A DNA stretch of 64,000 nucleotides, from positions 26,972 to 90,971 of the forward strand of contig CAZSNT010000017.1 in assembly GCA_964607765.1 (NCBI GenBank), read 5' to 3'. Positions 43,842 to 52,676 of the stretch are shown one piece after another; position 1 is the stretch's first letter; each line of letters opens with the position of its first letter. The translations under genes were made by a program, and so were the position numbers. The notes below the pieces were generated by a model. The model was not told the origin of the DNA. It ran no database searches and saw only the letters and a program-made list of their open reading frames with translations. The stretch is from CAZSNT01 sp964607765. GTDB lineage: Bacteria > Verrucomicrobiota > Lentisphaeria > Oligosphaerales > JABHEG01.

Positions 43842-44492
43842 CTACTCCGCAGCATCGCCTTCCGCGGCAGCACCGGCATCCTCTTCGCCGCCCTCAGCCG
43901 CCTCGACACCTTCCTCACCTTCGTCTTCCAGCTCTTCCTCGACCCGCTGCGTCCGAACCTGGAACACGGCAAGATCCGCATCGGCAGTCGGTGTGATGCC
44001 CGGCGGGAACGCAATGTCTCTCACCAACAGCGTCGAGTCCAGCTCGAGACCGGAGACGTCCACCTCGACCGATTCAACCATCTCGTCCGGCAGACAGCGA
44101 ATCTCCAGCTCGTGGACCATCTGCTCGAGCAGTCCGCCATGGCGCGCACCTTCCGGCTCGCCGTGCGGTTCGATGACTATAGTCGATGTAACTACCTGGT
44201 CCGCTTTGACTTCCTGTAAATCAACATGCAGCAGAGCGCCGCTGATCACATGACGCTGTGTGTCCTTCAGAATCGCGCTGATGGGGGTCTTGCGGCCCGC
44301 AATCTGAACGCTTACCAGACCCGTGTGCCCGAGAAGTGCACTCGCGGTGTCCCCGCTCAAAGTCAACGACCTGGCGTTGGCGCCGTGGCCGTACAGCACG
44401 GCGGGGATCAGGCCCTCGCGCCGCATCCGGCGTGACCATCCAGTGCCCAGCGCTTCGCGTTTCTCGGCTTCAATCGTGAATTTCTTCGCCAT
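43842..44492 (-). CDS. rplY: 50S ribosomal protein L25 (CTC form)
   Basis: The 216-residue protein binds 5S rRNA. The N-terminal domain (KREALGTGWSRRMRREGLIPAVLYG) matches L25. The second TL5/CTC domain contains VHELEIRCLPDEMVESVEVDVSGL. The C-terminal 35 residues are almost all Glu, Ala, Gly and Asp. It follows prs, giving the order prs-rplY-pth that is common in bacteria. Confidence 0.95.
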   Translation of the reverse strand: MAKKFTIEAEKREALGTGWSRRMRREGLIPAVLYGHGANARSLTLSGDTASALLGHTGLVSVQIAGRKTPISAILKDTQRHVISGALLHVDLQEVKADQVVTSTIVIEPHGEPEGARHGGLLEQMVHELEIRCLPDEMVESVEVDVSGLELDSTLLVRDIAFPPGITPTADADLAVFQVRTQRVEEELEDEGEEGVEAAEGGEEDAGAAAEGDAAE

Positions 44493-44569
44493 TGCTAACG
44501 TCCTCAGATTAACCTGGCCGCGGCCCGGCCCGGGCCGAACACCCTTGCGCCGCTCGCTTGTTCATTCAC

Positions 44570-45562
44570 CTATCTACTGGTGTCCAACGCCGTGTCCAGT
44601 TGAAACAGCGTCGATACAGAAAGTCCTTCATGGATCCGCCGGATGGCCTCGGCCAGCAGCTCAGCTACCGACAGCACGCGGATCTTGCCGCCGGCGTCGC
44701 CACTCTCGTCCAGCGGAATGCTGTCCGTGGTCACCAGCTCTGTGATACAACTCTCTCTCAGCGTCCGGAATCCCTTGGCCGTCAAGCAGCAGTGGGACAC
44801 GGACGCATAAATCTGTCTGGCTCCGTGCTCGCGCAGCTTCGCGGCGGCCGCCGCCAGCGTGCCGGCAGTCGTGGTCAAGTCGTCGACCAGAATGCAGTCG
44901 CGGCCCTTCACGTCGCCCACCAAGTGGGACGAGGCGACCTCTTCGGCGCTGATCCGGCGCTTGGCGACCAGGGCGAACCCGGAGTTCAGCATCTCGGCAT
45001 AGGCATGTGCCATCTTCACGCCGCCCGAGTCCGGGGCCACGACCACCGCATCCGAGCCGAGAACCTGCTGGAAATACCGCACCAGCACCGGAGCTGCGTA
45101 CAGATGATCCACTGGTATGTCGAAAAAGCCCTGGATCTGCTGCGCGTGAAGGTCCATCGTCAGAACCCGGTCCGCACCCGCAGTCACCAGCAAGTTGGCT
45201 ACCAGCTTCGCGGATATCGGCACACGCGGCTGATCCTTGCGGTCCTGCCGGGCGTATCCGTAAAACGGCAATACCGCCGTCGTGCGTATCGGCGATGCGC
45301 GCTTGGCAGCGTCCAGCATCACCAGCAATTCCATCACATTCTCGTTCGGCGGCGAACATGTGGGCTGGATGATGTACACATCCTCACCCCGGATGTTCTC
45401 CAGAAACTTGACGAAAATCTCGCCTTCCGGGAAGCGCTGGATCTCAACGTGACCCAGCGTGCTGCCAAGGGCAGCCGCCATGCGTTGGGCAAGCGCCGGA
45501 TTCGCCGTTCCGGAGAACAGGCGAATGCCACCGTTTTCGTAAGTTCCTGCTGCGCTGCTCAT
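44570..45562 (-). CDS. prs: Ribose-phosphate pyrophosphokinase
   Basis: The 330-residue enzyme makes PRPP from ribose 5-phosphate and ATP for nucleotide, His and Trp synthesis. IRLFSGTANPALAQRMAAAL, the flexible-loop FYGYARQDRKDQPR, MDLHAQQIQGFFDIPVDHLYA and the PRPP loop VDDLTTTAGTLAAAA are present. ATG at 45562 was chosen; a GTG at 45571 would add only three residues. It starts the long minus-strand series that runs through the ribosomal genes to dnaB. Confidence 0.95.
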   Translation of the reverse strand: MSSAAGTYENGGIRLFSGTANPALAQRMAAALGSTLGHVEIQRFPEGEIFVKFLENIRGEDVYIIQPTCSPPNENVMELLVMLDAAKRASPIRTTAVLPFYGYARQDRKDQPRVPISAKLVANLLVTAGADRVLTMDLHAQQIQGFFDIPVDHLYAAPVLVRYFQQVLGSDAVVVAPDSGGVKMAHAYAEMLNSGFALVAKRRISAEEVASSHLVGDVKGRDCILVDDLTTTAGTLAAAAAKLREHGARQIYASVSHCCLTAKGFRTLRESCITELVTTDSIPLDESGDAGGKIRVLSVAELLAEAIRRIHEGLSVSTLFQLDTALDTSR

Positions 45563-45908
<346 letters not shown>

Positions 45909-47789
45909 ATGCCGTTCATTCGCGTTGAGGCAGGTCCGCTGCAGGGCCGCGAGGAAGAGGTGGTGGACTCCCTGGTCGTCGGCCGGGATCCCGACGCGGA
46001 TTTCTATATTCCATCGCCGGAGATATCACGACACCACTGCCGCATCTATCGCCAGGGAGGCAACTGCTTTGTTGCGGACATGGGCAGCCGGAACGGAACG
46101 GTCGTCAACGGGGTGTACAGGGACAAAGCCGAGCTGTCTGCCGGCGACGAGATCCGCATCGGAAAGGTGGTTGTCCGATACACCCTGGCCCGGGCCAACA
46201 CGGGCGTCGCCTGGCCCGTGTCCGCCGCGTCCGACACCGGCCAGGACATGGACGTATCGGTCGTCCTCGATGCATCCGGAGTGAAGGAGTCCCTTGAGAC
46301 GTTGGGGCACCAGCAGGCTCTCGCACGGCTTCGGACATTCTACAAGGTGTCGCAAACGCTTGCCGTTCACACGGATGAGCAAGAGATCTTCCCTCAGATA
46401 CTGCAGTGCCTGCTGGATATCTTTCCGCAGGCTGCCCGCGCTTACGTGCTCATTGGCGAGGATGTGGCCAGCCTGCAGCAAAGAGGGCGCTTGTGTCGGG
46501 ATGCGGAGGCCGGGGATGCCGGCGCCTGCGTCAGCACCACCATCCTGAAGACGGTCATGGACCGCCGCGAAGCCGTGCTCTCGACCGATGCGGCCAGTGA
46601 TGAGCGGTTTGCCGAGGGCGCGAGTATCATCCAGCAGAACATCCATACCATGATCTGCGCGCCGCTGATCGCGCACGAAGAGATCCTGGGTGTCATCGAG
46701 GTGGACTCTTCGTCGGTTGCCGATCCGTTCAATGAGGATGACCTCAACCTGCTCATGGGCGTTGCGTCGCAGGTGGCTCTGTTCCTGCGCAATATCAAGC
46801 TGGCCACACGCGCCGCGACTGAGCAGGCGCATCGGCGTCAGCTCGAGCGCTTCTTCTCGCCCGCTGTGGCGCGGACCGTGATCGACAACCAGATGACGCT
46901 GGGAGGCGAGCTTCGTGAAGGAGTCGTGATGTTCTGCGACATCGTGGGATTCACACCCATGAGTGAGACGACTGACCCGCCGGAGTTGGTCAGGCTGCTG
47001 AACATGTATCTGGGCGCCATGGTGACGAAGATCCGGCAGACGGACGGCACGGTCGACAAGTTCGGCGGTGACGCGATTTTGTGCGTGTGGGGCGCCCCGG
47101 CTGCAGACCCGGCCGACGCCAACCATGCGCTGCTTGCAGCGTTTGAGATGCAGAACGCCATGGTCCTCTACAACAGACACCTCGCTGAGCTCGGCGTGGA
47201 AGCGGTCGGCATGGGAGTCGGGCTGCATGCCGGCGACTTCATTGCCGGGAACATCGGCTCGGAAGACCGCATGGAATACACCGTCATCGGCAATCACGTC
47301 AACATCGCGCAGCGCATTGAGACCACGGCGGCCAGAGGCATGATCATCGTGTCCGAGGACGTGTGCCAGCGGGTGAATGGACGGTTGCTGGGGACCCTCT
47401 ATCACGGCGTCTCGCTCAAGGGCGCTCGCGGCGAGCGTGCTCTGGTCTGTGTGCGCGGCCTGGCAACGGACACGGGTACCGTACTGAGCATGCCTGTGGA
47501 GTTGGACGGCGCCATCCCCGCAAAGCTGGTCTCGATCAGCCCGGATCGACGACAGCTTGGCCTCCTCAGCGCTGCCGATCTGGAGCCGGGCAGTCAGGTC
47601 AATGTGATCTGCCGGACGCCCGAGCGGCCCGATGGCGGCAGTTTCGACGTCCAGGTCATCGGCAGGCTCGAGGGACGCGAACGTTGCTGGGCGTGTGCCT
47701 GCGATCAACTCGCCGGTATCCTCCCCGAAATGCTGGACCACGGCGTGCTGGACAGCGGCGTCCAGGGCATCCCCTGGCACCGGAGCTGA
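45909..47789 (+). CDS. FHA-GAF-class III nucleotide cyclase signalling protein
   Basis: The 626-residue cytoplasmic protein has four parts. Residues 5-95 are an FHA domain (VVGRDPDADFYIPSPEISRHH, GSRNGTVVN) that would bind phosphothreonine peptides. About 150-300 is a GAF sensor. About 330-500 is a class III cyclase with metal residues Asp344 and Asp388, Lys384 as expected for ATP, and the transition-state pair Asn465 and Arg469. About 525-615 resembles a PilZ-like beta barrel. Adenylate cyclase activity is likely. GAGGGAGAA precedes the ATG at 45909. The gene converges with murC, 4 bases apart. Confidence 0.88.
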   Translation: MPFIRVEAGPLQGREEEVVDSLVVGRDPDADFYIPSPEISRHHCRIYRQGGNCFVADMGSRNGTVVNGVYRDKAELSAGDEIRIGKVVVRYTLARANTGVAWPVSAASDTGQDMDVSVVLDASGVKESLETLGHQQALARLRTFYKVSQTLAVHTDEQEIFPQILQCLLDIFPQAARAYVLIGEDVASLQQRGRLCRDAEAGDAGACVSTTILKTVMDRREAVLSTDAASDERFAEGASIIQQNIHTMICAPLIAHEEILGVIEVDSSSVADPFNEDDLNLLMGVASQVALFLRNIKLATRAATEQAHRRQLERFFSPAVARTVIDNQMTLGGELREGVVMFCDIVGFTPMSETTDPPELVRLLNMYLGAMVTKIRQTDGTVDKFGGDAILCVWGAPAADPADANHALLAAFEMQNAMVLYNRHLAELGVEAVGMGVGLHAGDFIAGNIGSEDRMEYTVIGNHVNIAQRIETTAARGMIIVSEDVCQRVNGRLLGTLYHGVSLKGARGERALVCVRGLATDTGTVLSMPVELDGAIPAKLVSISPDRRQLGLLSAADLEPGSQVNVICRTPERPDGGSFDVQVIGRLEGRERCWACACDQLAGILPEMLDHGVLDSGVQGIPWHRS

Positions 47790-47793
47790 TTCT

Positions 47794-49218
47794 CTACTCA
47801 GTCAGCCGCTCCGCCCACGCCGGGATGGACGGATCACGGGCGCCCATGACCAACACGCAGTCCGAGGCCTCGGTCCGTTCCCGGATCAGACGCCGGGCCT
47901 CGCACCGGTCCGCCGCTGCCGCCACCGGGAGCCCCGCCATTGCGTACTCCGCGGCCACTTCCTCCGACGTTGGCTTGAAGCTCGTCGTTCCCCCCGCGTA
48001 GTAGACCGGCAGCAGCACCAGCGCGTCGTCCTCGCGCAGCGTCCTGGCCAGCATGTCGCGGAACGGCTCGCGCATGAAACCCAACGGGCCGTAGCCGTGG
48101 GGCTGGAACGCAGCCACCACACGTCCCGCGCACAGTTCCTGCGCCGTCAGCAACGCGGCCTGGATTTTCTCCACGTTGTGCGCGTAGTCGTTGTAGATTG
48201 CCGCACCGTTCGGCGTGCACCCGATGAGGTCGAAGCGCTGGCGAACGCCCCGAAATGCCGCCAGCGCAGCCGGTAGCGCGGAGGCCCGCGGCGAGTCGGG
48301 CAGCAAACGCAGCAGCGCGGCCGCCGCTGCCGCGTTGTCCGCCGAATGGCGGCCAAACTGCCGCGCACGCACCGGCCCGCAGCCAGGCAGCGAGAAGCGA
48401 ATCCCTTCCGGCGCTGCGCTGTAGGCCGACGGGCACAGCGCGTCGGCTCGGTCCGTGTCCAGTGGCGCGAACGTCTGCACCGCCAGTGAACCCGGTACGG
48501 CGAGCTCAGCGCGGAGGCCGGCAGGAAGCACCACGCCGCGACGGCAGCGTCCCACGAACGTCCGGAACATCCGGATGAGCTTGTCGCGGTCGTGATGGTC
48601 TGTGCCTACGTTCAGCAGTACGCCGTAGTCGGGCCGGAACGCGACAAGGCTGCCGTCGCTCTCGTCCACCTCATACACCTGGTAAGCCGGACTGGGATCG
48701 GAGCCGAAATTGCCAACCTGCTGCTCCGACTCCAGCTCCCGAATGACGCCGCCGCAGACGGTCAGCACAGGCCGTCCGAGCGCGCGCAGCGCGCTGCTGA
48801 TCCAGCCCGTGACCGTTGTCTTCCCGCAGGATCCGGCAACCGCTATCTGCAGTGCCTGGCACCGGTCCAGCGCGGCAGCCAGCGCAACGGCGCGGCCTGC
48901 CGAGGGCAGGGCCAACTCAGCCGCCGCCACCCGGTCCGGATTGTCCGGCTCGACTGCCGATGAGTGAATCACCAGCTCGGGACGCAGCCGCCGCACGCCT
49001 GAACCGTCTTGGGCGCACACACCGATCCCCAACTGCCCGAGGCGGTCGAACAGCTCCCGACGTCCCGCGCCGGTCAAGTCCCGGTCACTGCCCGCCACAA
49101 CATGCCCCTGATGGCGCAGCAGTTGGGCAAGCCCGCTCATGCCGATCCCGCCGATGCCGATCAGGAATACGGCGCCGGGGGAGGAGGGAAGGACAACGCC
49201 GGTGTCAGTTTCAGACAT
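47794..49218 (-). CDS. Mur ligase, MurC-like (UDP-MurNAc:L-Ala ligase or Mpl type)
   Basis: The 474-residue ligase has the three Mur domains. The N-terminal Rossmann part opens FLIGIGGIGMSGLAQLL, the MurC/Mpl signature. The P-loop is GSCGKTT (129-135), where typical MurC has GTHGKTT. YEVDESDGSLVAF and NVGTDHHDRD belong to the central domain. RQRFDLIG, NDYAHNVEKIQAAL and AAFQPHGYGPL belong to the C-terminal domain. It may add L-Ala to UDP-MurNAc in peptidoglycan synthesis or recycle murein peptides. No other mur gene is near; tolB lies upstream, about 130 bases away. The Cys in the P-loop makes the exact activity less certain. Confidence 0.82.
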   Translation of the reverse strand: MSETDTGVVLPSSPGAVFLIGIGGIGMSGLAQLLRHQGHVVAGSDRDLTGAGRRELFDRLGQLGIGVCAQDGSGVRRLRPELVIHSSAVEPDNPDRVAAAELALPSAGRAVALAAALDRCQALQIAVAGSCGKTTVTGWISSALRALGRPVLTVCGGVIRELESEQQVGNFGSDPSPAYQVYEVDESDGSLVAFRPDYGVLLNVGTDHHDRDKLIRMFRTFVGRCRRGVVLPAGLRAELAVPGSLAVQTFAPLDTDRADALCPSAYSAAPEGIRFSLPGCGPVRARQFGRHSADNAAAAAALLRLLPDSPRASALPAALAAFRGVRQRFDLIGCTPNGAAIYNDYAHNVEKIQAALLTAQELCAGRVVAAFQPHGYGPLGFMREPFRDMLARTLREDDALVLLPVYYAGGTTSFKPTSEEVAAEYAMAGLPVAAAADRCEARRLIRERTEASDCVLVMGARDPSIPAWAERLTE

Positions 49219-49347
49219 GCTCTGCCCCGATCTATTGAGCGCCGCGTTTCACCATCCGGTCGCTCTGGTCCGACCAGTCCGACTCGTCCGACCAGCCCGA
49301 TCGATCCCCTGCATCCTGCACCGCGCACCGTGCATTTCGCATCTCGC

Positions 49348-50574
49348 CTAGAACCTCTCCGACCACGTGGGCAGCGACATATCGCCAACGGCCGTGACAG
49401 GCAGGATCCGCCCGTGCCAGCTGTCCACGATACACAGGCGCCGGCCGCCCTCCGTGCGGTGCGAACACACCACGTGCCGTCCGTCCGGGGCCCACGCCGG
49501 TGACTCCCAGTCACCCGCGGCATTCGTGATCACCTTCACCTCGCGGGACGCGTCGGACATGTCTACCACTCCCAGCACGTAGCTTCGGCCGCGGCGGGTC
49601 GCGAAGCAGATCTTGTTGGACACCGGCGACCAGTCCGGCGACACGGCCTCGCCGCCCCGCCGCAACAGCCTGGACGGCGTGCCGCCCGAGGCCGGGATGA
49701 CGAACAGCTGCGGACTGCGCAGCCTGTCCGATACATAACAGATATGCGTGCCGTCCGGCGACCAGCATGGCGACGATTCCGTGGCGGAGTCGCTGGTCAG
49801 CCGTCGGAGCTGCTTGCTGTTCACACCCACCACGTACAGCTCCACGCGCCGGTCGCGGCTCAGGCACACTGCGGCCCAGCGTCCGTCCGGTGACAGGTCT
49901 GCGCCCGCATTCAATCCCGGGAACGTGGACAGGCGACGCTGGCGCTGCCTCGGAACATCCACCAGCACCACGCTGGTCGCGTTCTGCTGGTAGAGCGTGT
50001 ACACGAGCGTCTCTGCGCGGGCGCCCCAGGACGCTTCCGTGCTGATCGAGCTGTTCCGCGTGAGCTGTTTGCTGCCCGTTCCGTCGAAGTTGCAGGTTAC
50101 GACCTCTTTCACGCCGCCGCGCCCCATGGTGAAGGCCAGCCGCGAGGCGCACGGCCCCGGATTGTCGAACAGCAGCTCGATCAGGCGGTCGACGGCGAGC
50201 CGGGCCAGCCTGCCCGGTTCCGTGCTGCGTGTGGACTGGCGGAAATGCGCTACGGTCTTGTCGCCCTGCGTGGCGCGTACATCCACAGTCTCGGGCGTGC
50301 CCGGCGTCTGTTTCACCGCTAGACGATACGCTGCCGTGTTGCCATCGTTCACAATCTTGAACCAGTCGCACCAGCGAAGGGCGCGCTGAAACTGCTGCTG
50401 GAACGCTGTCGTGCCCTGCATCGACGTCACGGCCAACGTGGGGTTGTAGCCTTTGCCGGCTGTCTTGTCAATAACGATGGCCTCTTGCGATGTGGCCAGC
50501 GATCCACAGAGCACGGCTGCGGCGAAGGCCGCGAGGCAGGAACGACTGGGAACGGGCATGGTTGCACGAATCAT
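49348..50574 (-). CDS. tolB: TolB-like periplasmic beta-propeller protein
   Basis: The 408-residue secreted protein has a signal peptide (PSRSCLAAFAAAVLCGSLATS). An N-terminal alpha/beta domain (residues about 35-160) includes the FQRALRWCDWFKIV segment. A six-bladed propeller follows, with blades marked by LSPDGRWAAV, SPCWSPDGTHICYVS, SPDWSPVSNKICF and SPAWAPDGRHVV. TolB works with Pal and TolA in outer-membrane constriction and lipid balance. The ATG at 50574, preceded by GGAG, gives a proper signal peptide; longer starts do not. No tolA or pal is in the window. Confidence 0.88.
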   Translation of the reverse strand: MIRATMPVPSRSCLAAFAAAVLCGSLATSQEAIVIDKTAGKGYNPTLAVTSMQGTTAFQQQFQRALRWCDWFKIVNDGNTAAYRLAVKQTPGTPETVDVRATQGDKTVAHFRQSTRSTEPGRLARLAVDRLIELLFDNPGPCASRLAFTMGRGGVKEVVTCNFDGTGSKQLTRNSSISTEASWGARAETLVYTLYQQNATSVVLVDVPRQRQRRLSTFPGLNAGADLSPDGRWAAVCLSRDRRVELYVVGVNSKQLRRLTSDSATESSPCWSPDGTHICYVSDRLRSPQLFVIPASGGTPSRLLRRGGEAVSPDWSPVSNKICFATRRGRSYVLGVVDMSDASREVKVITNAAGDWESPAWAPDGRHVVCSHRTEGGRRLCIVDSWHGRILPVTAVGDMSLPTWSERF

Positions 50575-50600
50575 CTCTCTGGACTCCATCATACTCAATC

Positions 50601-51797
50601 TCAGACATCAGACCATTTGGACACGGGAGCGGCGTGCAGAACGGGCACCGCGCTCCCAGTGAGTGACTCGATCTCGTCCTGAACGCCCTGAACACCCGCA
50701 GCCGTGTCGTGTACCTCGACCGCGAACGATGCCCGGTACGAGGCGCCCGGGGCCAGCACGACAACGCGGCCGCGCTTGCGTTCGAACGTCTTCAGGTTCG
50801 GCAGGTTCGTGCCCGGTTCCAGCCCGGTCACGTAGCCGTCGGCTGTGCCGGCCGTGTTCTTCCACTGCGCGAAGCAGGGGAGCTCCGACTTGCGGTACCG
50901 CAGCACGGCACCCCTGTCACCGGCCGCGTTGCGCAGCATCGCGAGCGTCTCGCCTTTCGCGTTTTCGCGCAGGTCATGCCAGTAGACCTGCTCCACGTAG
51001 CCGGGCGTCGGCGGCAGATACGTGGCGTAGGTGTCCGTGTCCTCGGCAGCACGCGCATCGCGCGGCGCCACTTCGCAGCTAGGGGCGACCAGCACGCCGC
51101 CACCATCCAGGAAGGGCGGGCCGAAGTTGCAGTGGTACAGCAGTTCGAGCTCAGCGTCAACGCTCTGCATGTTGATCACTTCGTCGCTGACGGTCAGCGT
51201 GTTCGAGCCGGGCACGGTCGAAATCGTCGTTTTCAGGCGCAGCTGCGGGTAGAACAAAGCCGCTTCATCAACCACGCCGCTTACGCTGAGCAATGGACTG
51301 TCGCCGCCGCGCACGGTGACCTCGACATGATTCGCGGGCAGGTTCGCGATCCGACCGTGCAGAGCGAGCTCCGCCTCCGCTTCGTTGCCGTTGTTGTCCA
51401 GCACAACGTCCTTGCCCGGGGCGCCGTTCGAGGCCAGCCCGCAGCGCACAATCCACTCGTCGAAACCCTGCAGCCAGCCCAGGCCGCCCCGATCCAGCGC
51501 ATCCACGAACATCGGGTTGACCGGACCTTTCACCGGCGCGTCCCAGCCCAGCGCGCAGCCCTGATAACTGCCCTTCCAGACCCCCATGCCGCGCGTCGGC
51601 AGAACCGTGAACGACAATGCACCATTGTCCACGTCGACAATGTCGACCCCCTCGGTCAACCCCCCGTGCAGTGTCCGCTTCCGGATCGACCACCCTTCGC
51701 CTGCATCCACCGCGCACGTGTCCGCGTCCACATCCAACGCATCCAGCCACGTGCGGGTATCCACATCGGTCAGAATCCACGTTCTCGCATCACTCAC
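50601..51797 (-). CDS. DUF4432 protein, aldose 1-epimerase-like
   Basis: The 398-residue protein has a galactose-mutarotase-like beta-sandwich. ALSFTVLPTRGMGVWKG, VNPMFVDALDRGGLGWLQGFDEWIVRCG (in parts), ALHGRIANLPANHVEV and LLYHCNFGPPFLDGG match the DUF4432 group within the aldose-epimerase superfamily. It probably acts on a sugar anomer or binds a carbohydrate; the true reaction is unknown. The start codon is GTG at 51797, with AGGAGG eight bases upstream. tolB begins 26 bases after its stop. A complex repeat region lies directly upstream. Confidence 0.85.
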   Translation of the reverse strand: MSDARTWILTDVDTRTWLDALDVDADTCAVDAGEGWSIRKRTLHGGLTEGVDIVDVDNGALSFTVLPTRGMGVWKGSYQGCALGWDAPVKGPVNPMFVDALDRGGLGWLQGFDEWIVRCGLASNGAPGKDVVLDNNGNEAEAELALHGRIANLPANHVEVTVRGGDSPLLSVSGVVDEAALFYPQLRLKTTISTVPGSNTLTVSDEVINMQSVDAELELLYHCNFGPPFLDGGGVLVAPSCEVAPRDARAAEDTDTYATYLPPTPGYVEQVYWHDLRENAKGETLAMLRNAAGDRGAVLRYRKSELPCFAQWKNTAGTADGYVTGLEPGTNLPNLKTFERKRGRVVVLAPGASYRASFAVEVHDTAAGVQGVQDEIESLTGSAVPVLHAAPVSKWSDV

Positions 51798-51826
51798 CGT
51801 CCCATCCTCCTGCGAATCTGTCGCCT

Positions 51827-52042
51827 CAGTGTTCGGTGTTCAGTCAATGTCGTTGAGTTAAGGAGTTGGTCGCCATCCCGGAAGATTAGGGTGAAAGATG
51901 AGGGCAGAAGATTAGGGTCGGAACACCTTGATCTTTCGCCTTAATCTTTCGCCCTAATCTCCAAGGGACGCTTAATTCAATGACATTCGGTGTTCAGTGT
52001 TCAGTTCGGCCTCAGGCTGTGCGGCGCGGAGCCGCGCGATTC
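51827..52042. repeat. Nested inverted-repeat element flanked by seven-base repeats
   Basis: Outer arms AATGTCGTTGAGTTAAG (51846-51862) and CTTAATTCAATGACATT (51971-51987) pair with two mismatches. Inner 35-base arms (51883-51917 and 51926-51960) match at 28 positions and each contains 13-base sub-repeats of GATTAGGG(T/C)GAAA type. The direct repeat TTCGGTGTTCAG flanks the structure at 51832-51843 and 51986-51997. After it comes the GCGCG-GAGC-CGCGC hairpin followed by ATTCGGC, as in the other hairpin arrays. Confidence 0.8.
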
Positions 52043-52223
52043 GGCTTTCTTCAGATAAGTGTCCACGCTCGTCGGTAGTATACGTCGGGAACGGCGGGCA
52101 GGCCATACGTCTTCGCAGCCATTCACGCGCCGGCCCAAGACGCAGGCAAACCCCTTCCCGGTCCGCACATCCTCATACTCCCCACAGTTCCCATGACTCC
52201 CATCGCCGCTCCCCGCTCCTCGC

Positions 52224-52253
52224 TTGCATTTGCCCCGGCCCGTGCCATATTCT
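52224..52253 (+). promoter_or_regulatory. Candidate tRNA promoter
   Basis: TTGCAT is followed after 16 bases by CATATT (or after 18 by TATTCT). Transcription would begin about 20 bases before the tRNA at 52281. Confidence 0.35.
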
Positions 52254-52280
52254 GCGGCTCTTGATGGGGGGGCGAAGAGC

Positions 52281-52357
52281 GGGCTCGTAGCTCAGTTGGT
52301 TAGAGCAGACGACTCATAATCGTCCGGTCGCAGGTTCAAGTCCTGCCGGGCCCACCA
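52281..52357 (+). tRNA. tRNA with CAU anticodon, probably tRNA-Ile2 (lysidine type)
   Basis: A full 77-base cloverleaf with encoded CCA is visible. The acceptor GGGCTCG pairs with CGGGCCC, the D-arm is GTAGCTCAGTTGGTTAGAGC, the anticodon stem is GACGA/TCGTC around loop CTCATAA, and the T-arm is GCAGG-TTCAAGT-CCTGC. The anticodon CAT could mean elongator Met or Ile2. C4-G69 in the acceptor and the GAGCAG(A/G)CGACTCATAATCG core resemble E. coli tRNA-Ile2, a TilS substrate. It is the only RNA gene seen in the window. Confidence 0.9.
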
Positions 52358-52676
52358 TTCTCTCACATTCACCAGTCCCCTATCATACTCTCGCCTTGCG
52401 ACCGTGACGCGAGGATGGCGCAAAGGAATCGCGGCCAGCACGCGGACAACGGCTGTCACTCGTTTGCTCATGGTTCTCCTGTCAGATGGTGCCCAAGATA
52501 CAAGACCCCAGCACTCCGTCCACAACAAGCGATGCGGGGGCGCTGTCTTCTCGTGCTTGTGGATTGCCGGCGTCTATCCGGTCATGTGGCGGGACACCGG
52601 CGTTGCGGGAACGCGGCTCGTTCGGTATGTTCATGCGTGGTTCCGCGATTCCCTGACTGTTTGAGAGGAGGCAACG
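52358..52676. other. Gap between tRNA and GH2-like gene
   Basis: This 319-base stretch shows no convincing gene, promoter or terminator. A minus-strand frame with a good ribosome-binding site (AGGAGAACC before ATG at about 52471) starts MSKRVTAVVRVLAAIPLRH but runs into the tRNA antisense. It is either chance or a gene remnant. Confidence 0.5.

Larger units (their letters stand above)
51798..52280. other. Intergenic region with compound repeat and tRNA promoter
   Basis: The 483-base gap holds a compound element from 51827 to about 52045 made of seven-base repeats, nested inverted repeats and a small hairpin. About 200 bases of C-rich sequence with no coding signal follow, then a candidate promoter for the tRNA. 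Confidence 0.75.

Noticed and set aside
52292..52528. Minus-strand small protein ending WWARQDLNLRPDDYESSALTN
   Set aside because: The ending is the well-known false peptide produced by reading the opposite strand of a tRNA gene; only the upstream part with a good ribosome-binding site leaves slight doubt.
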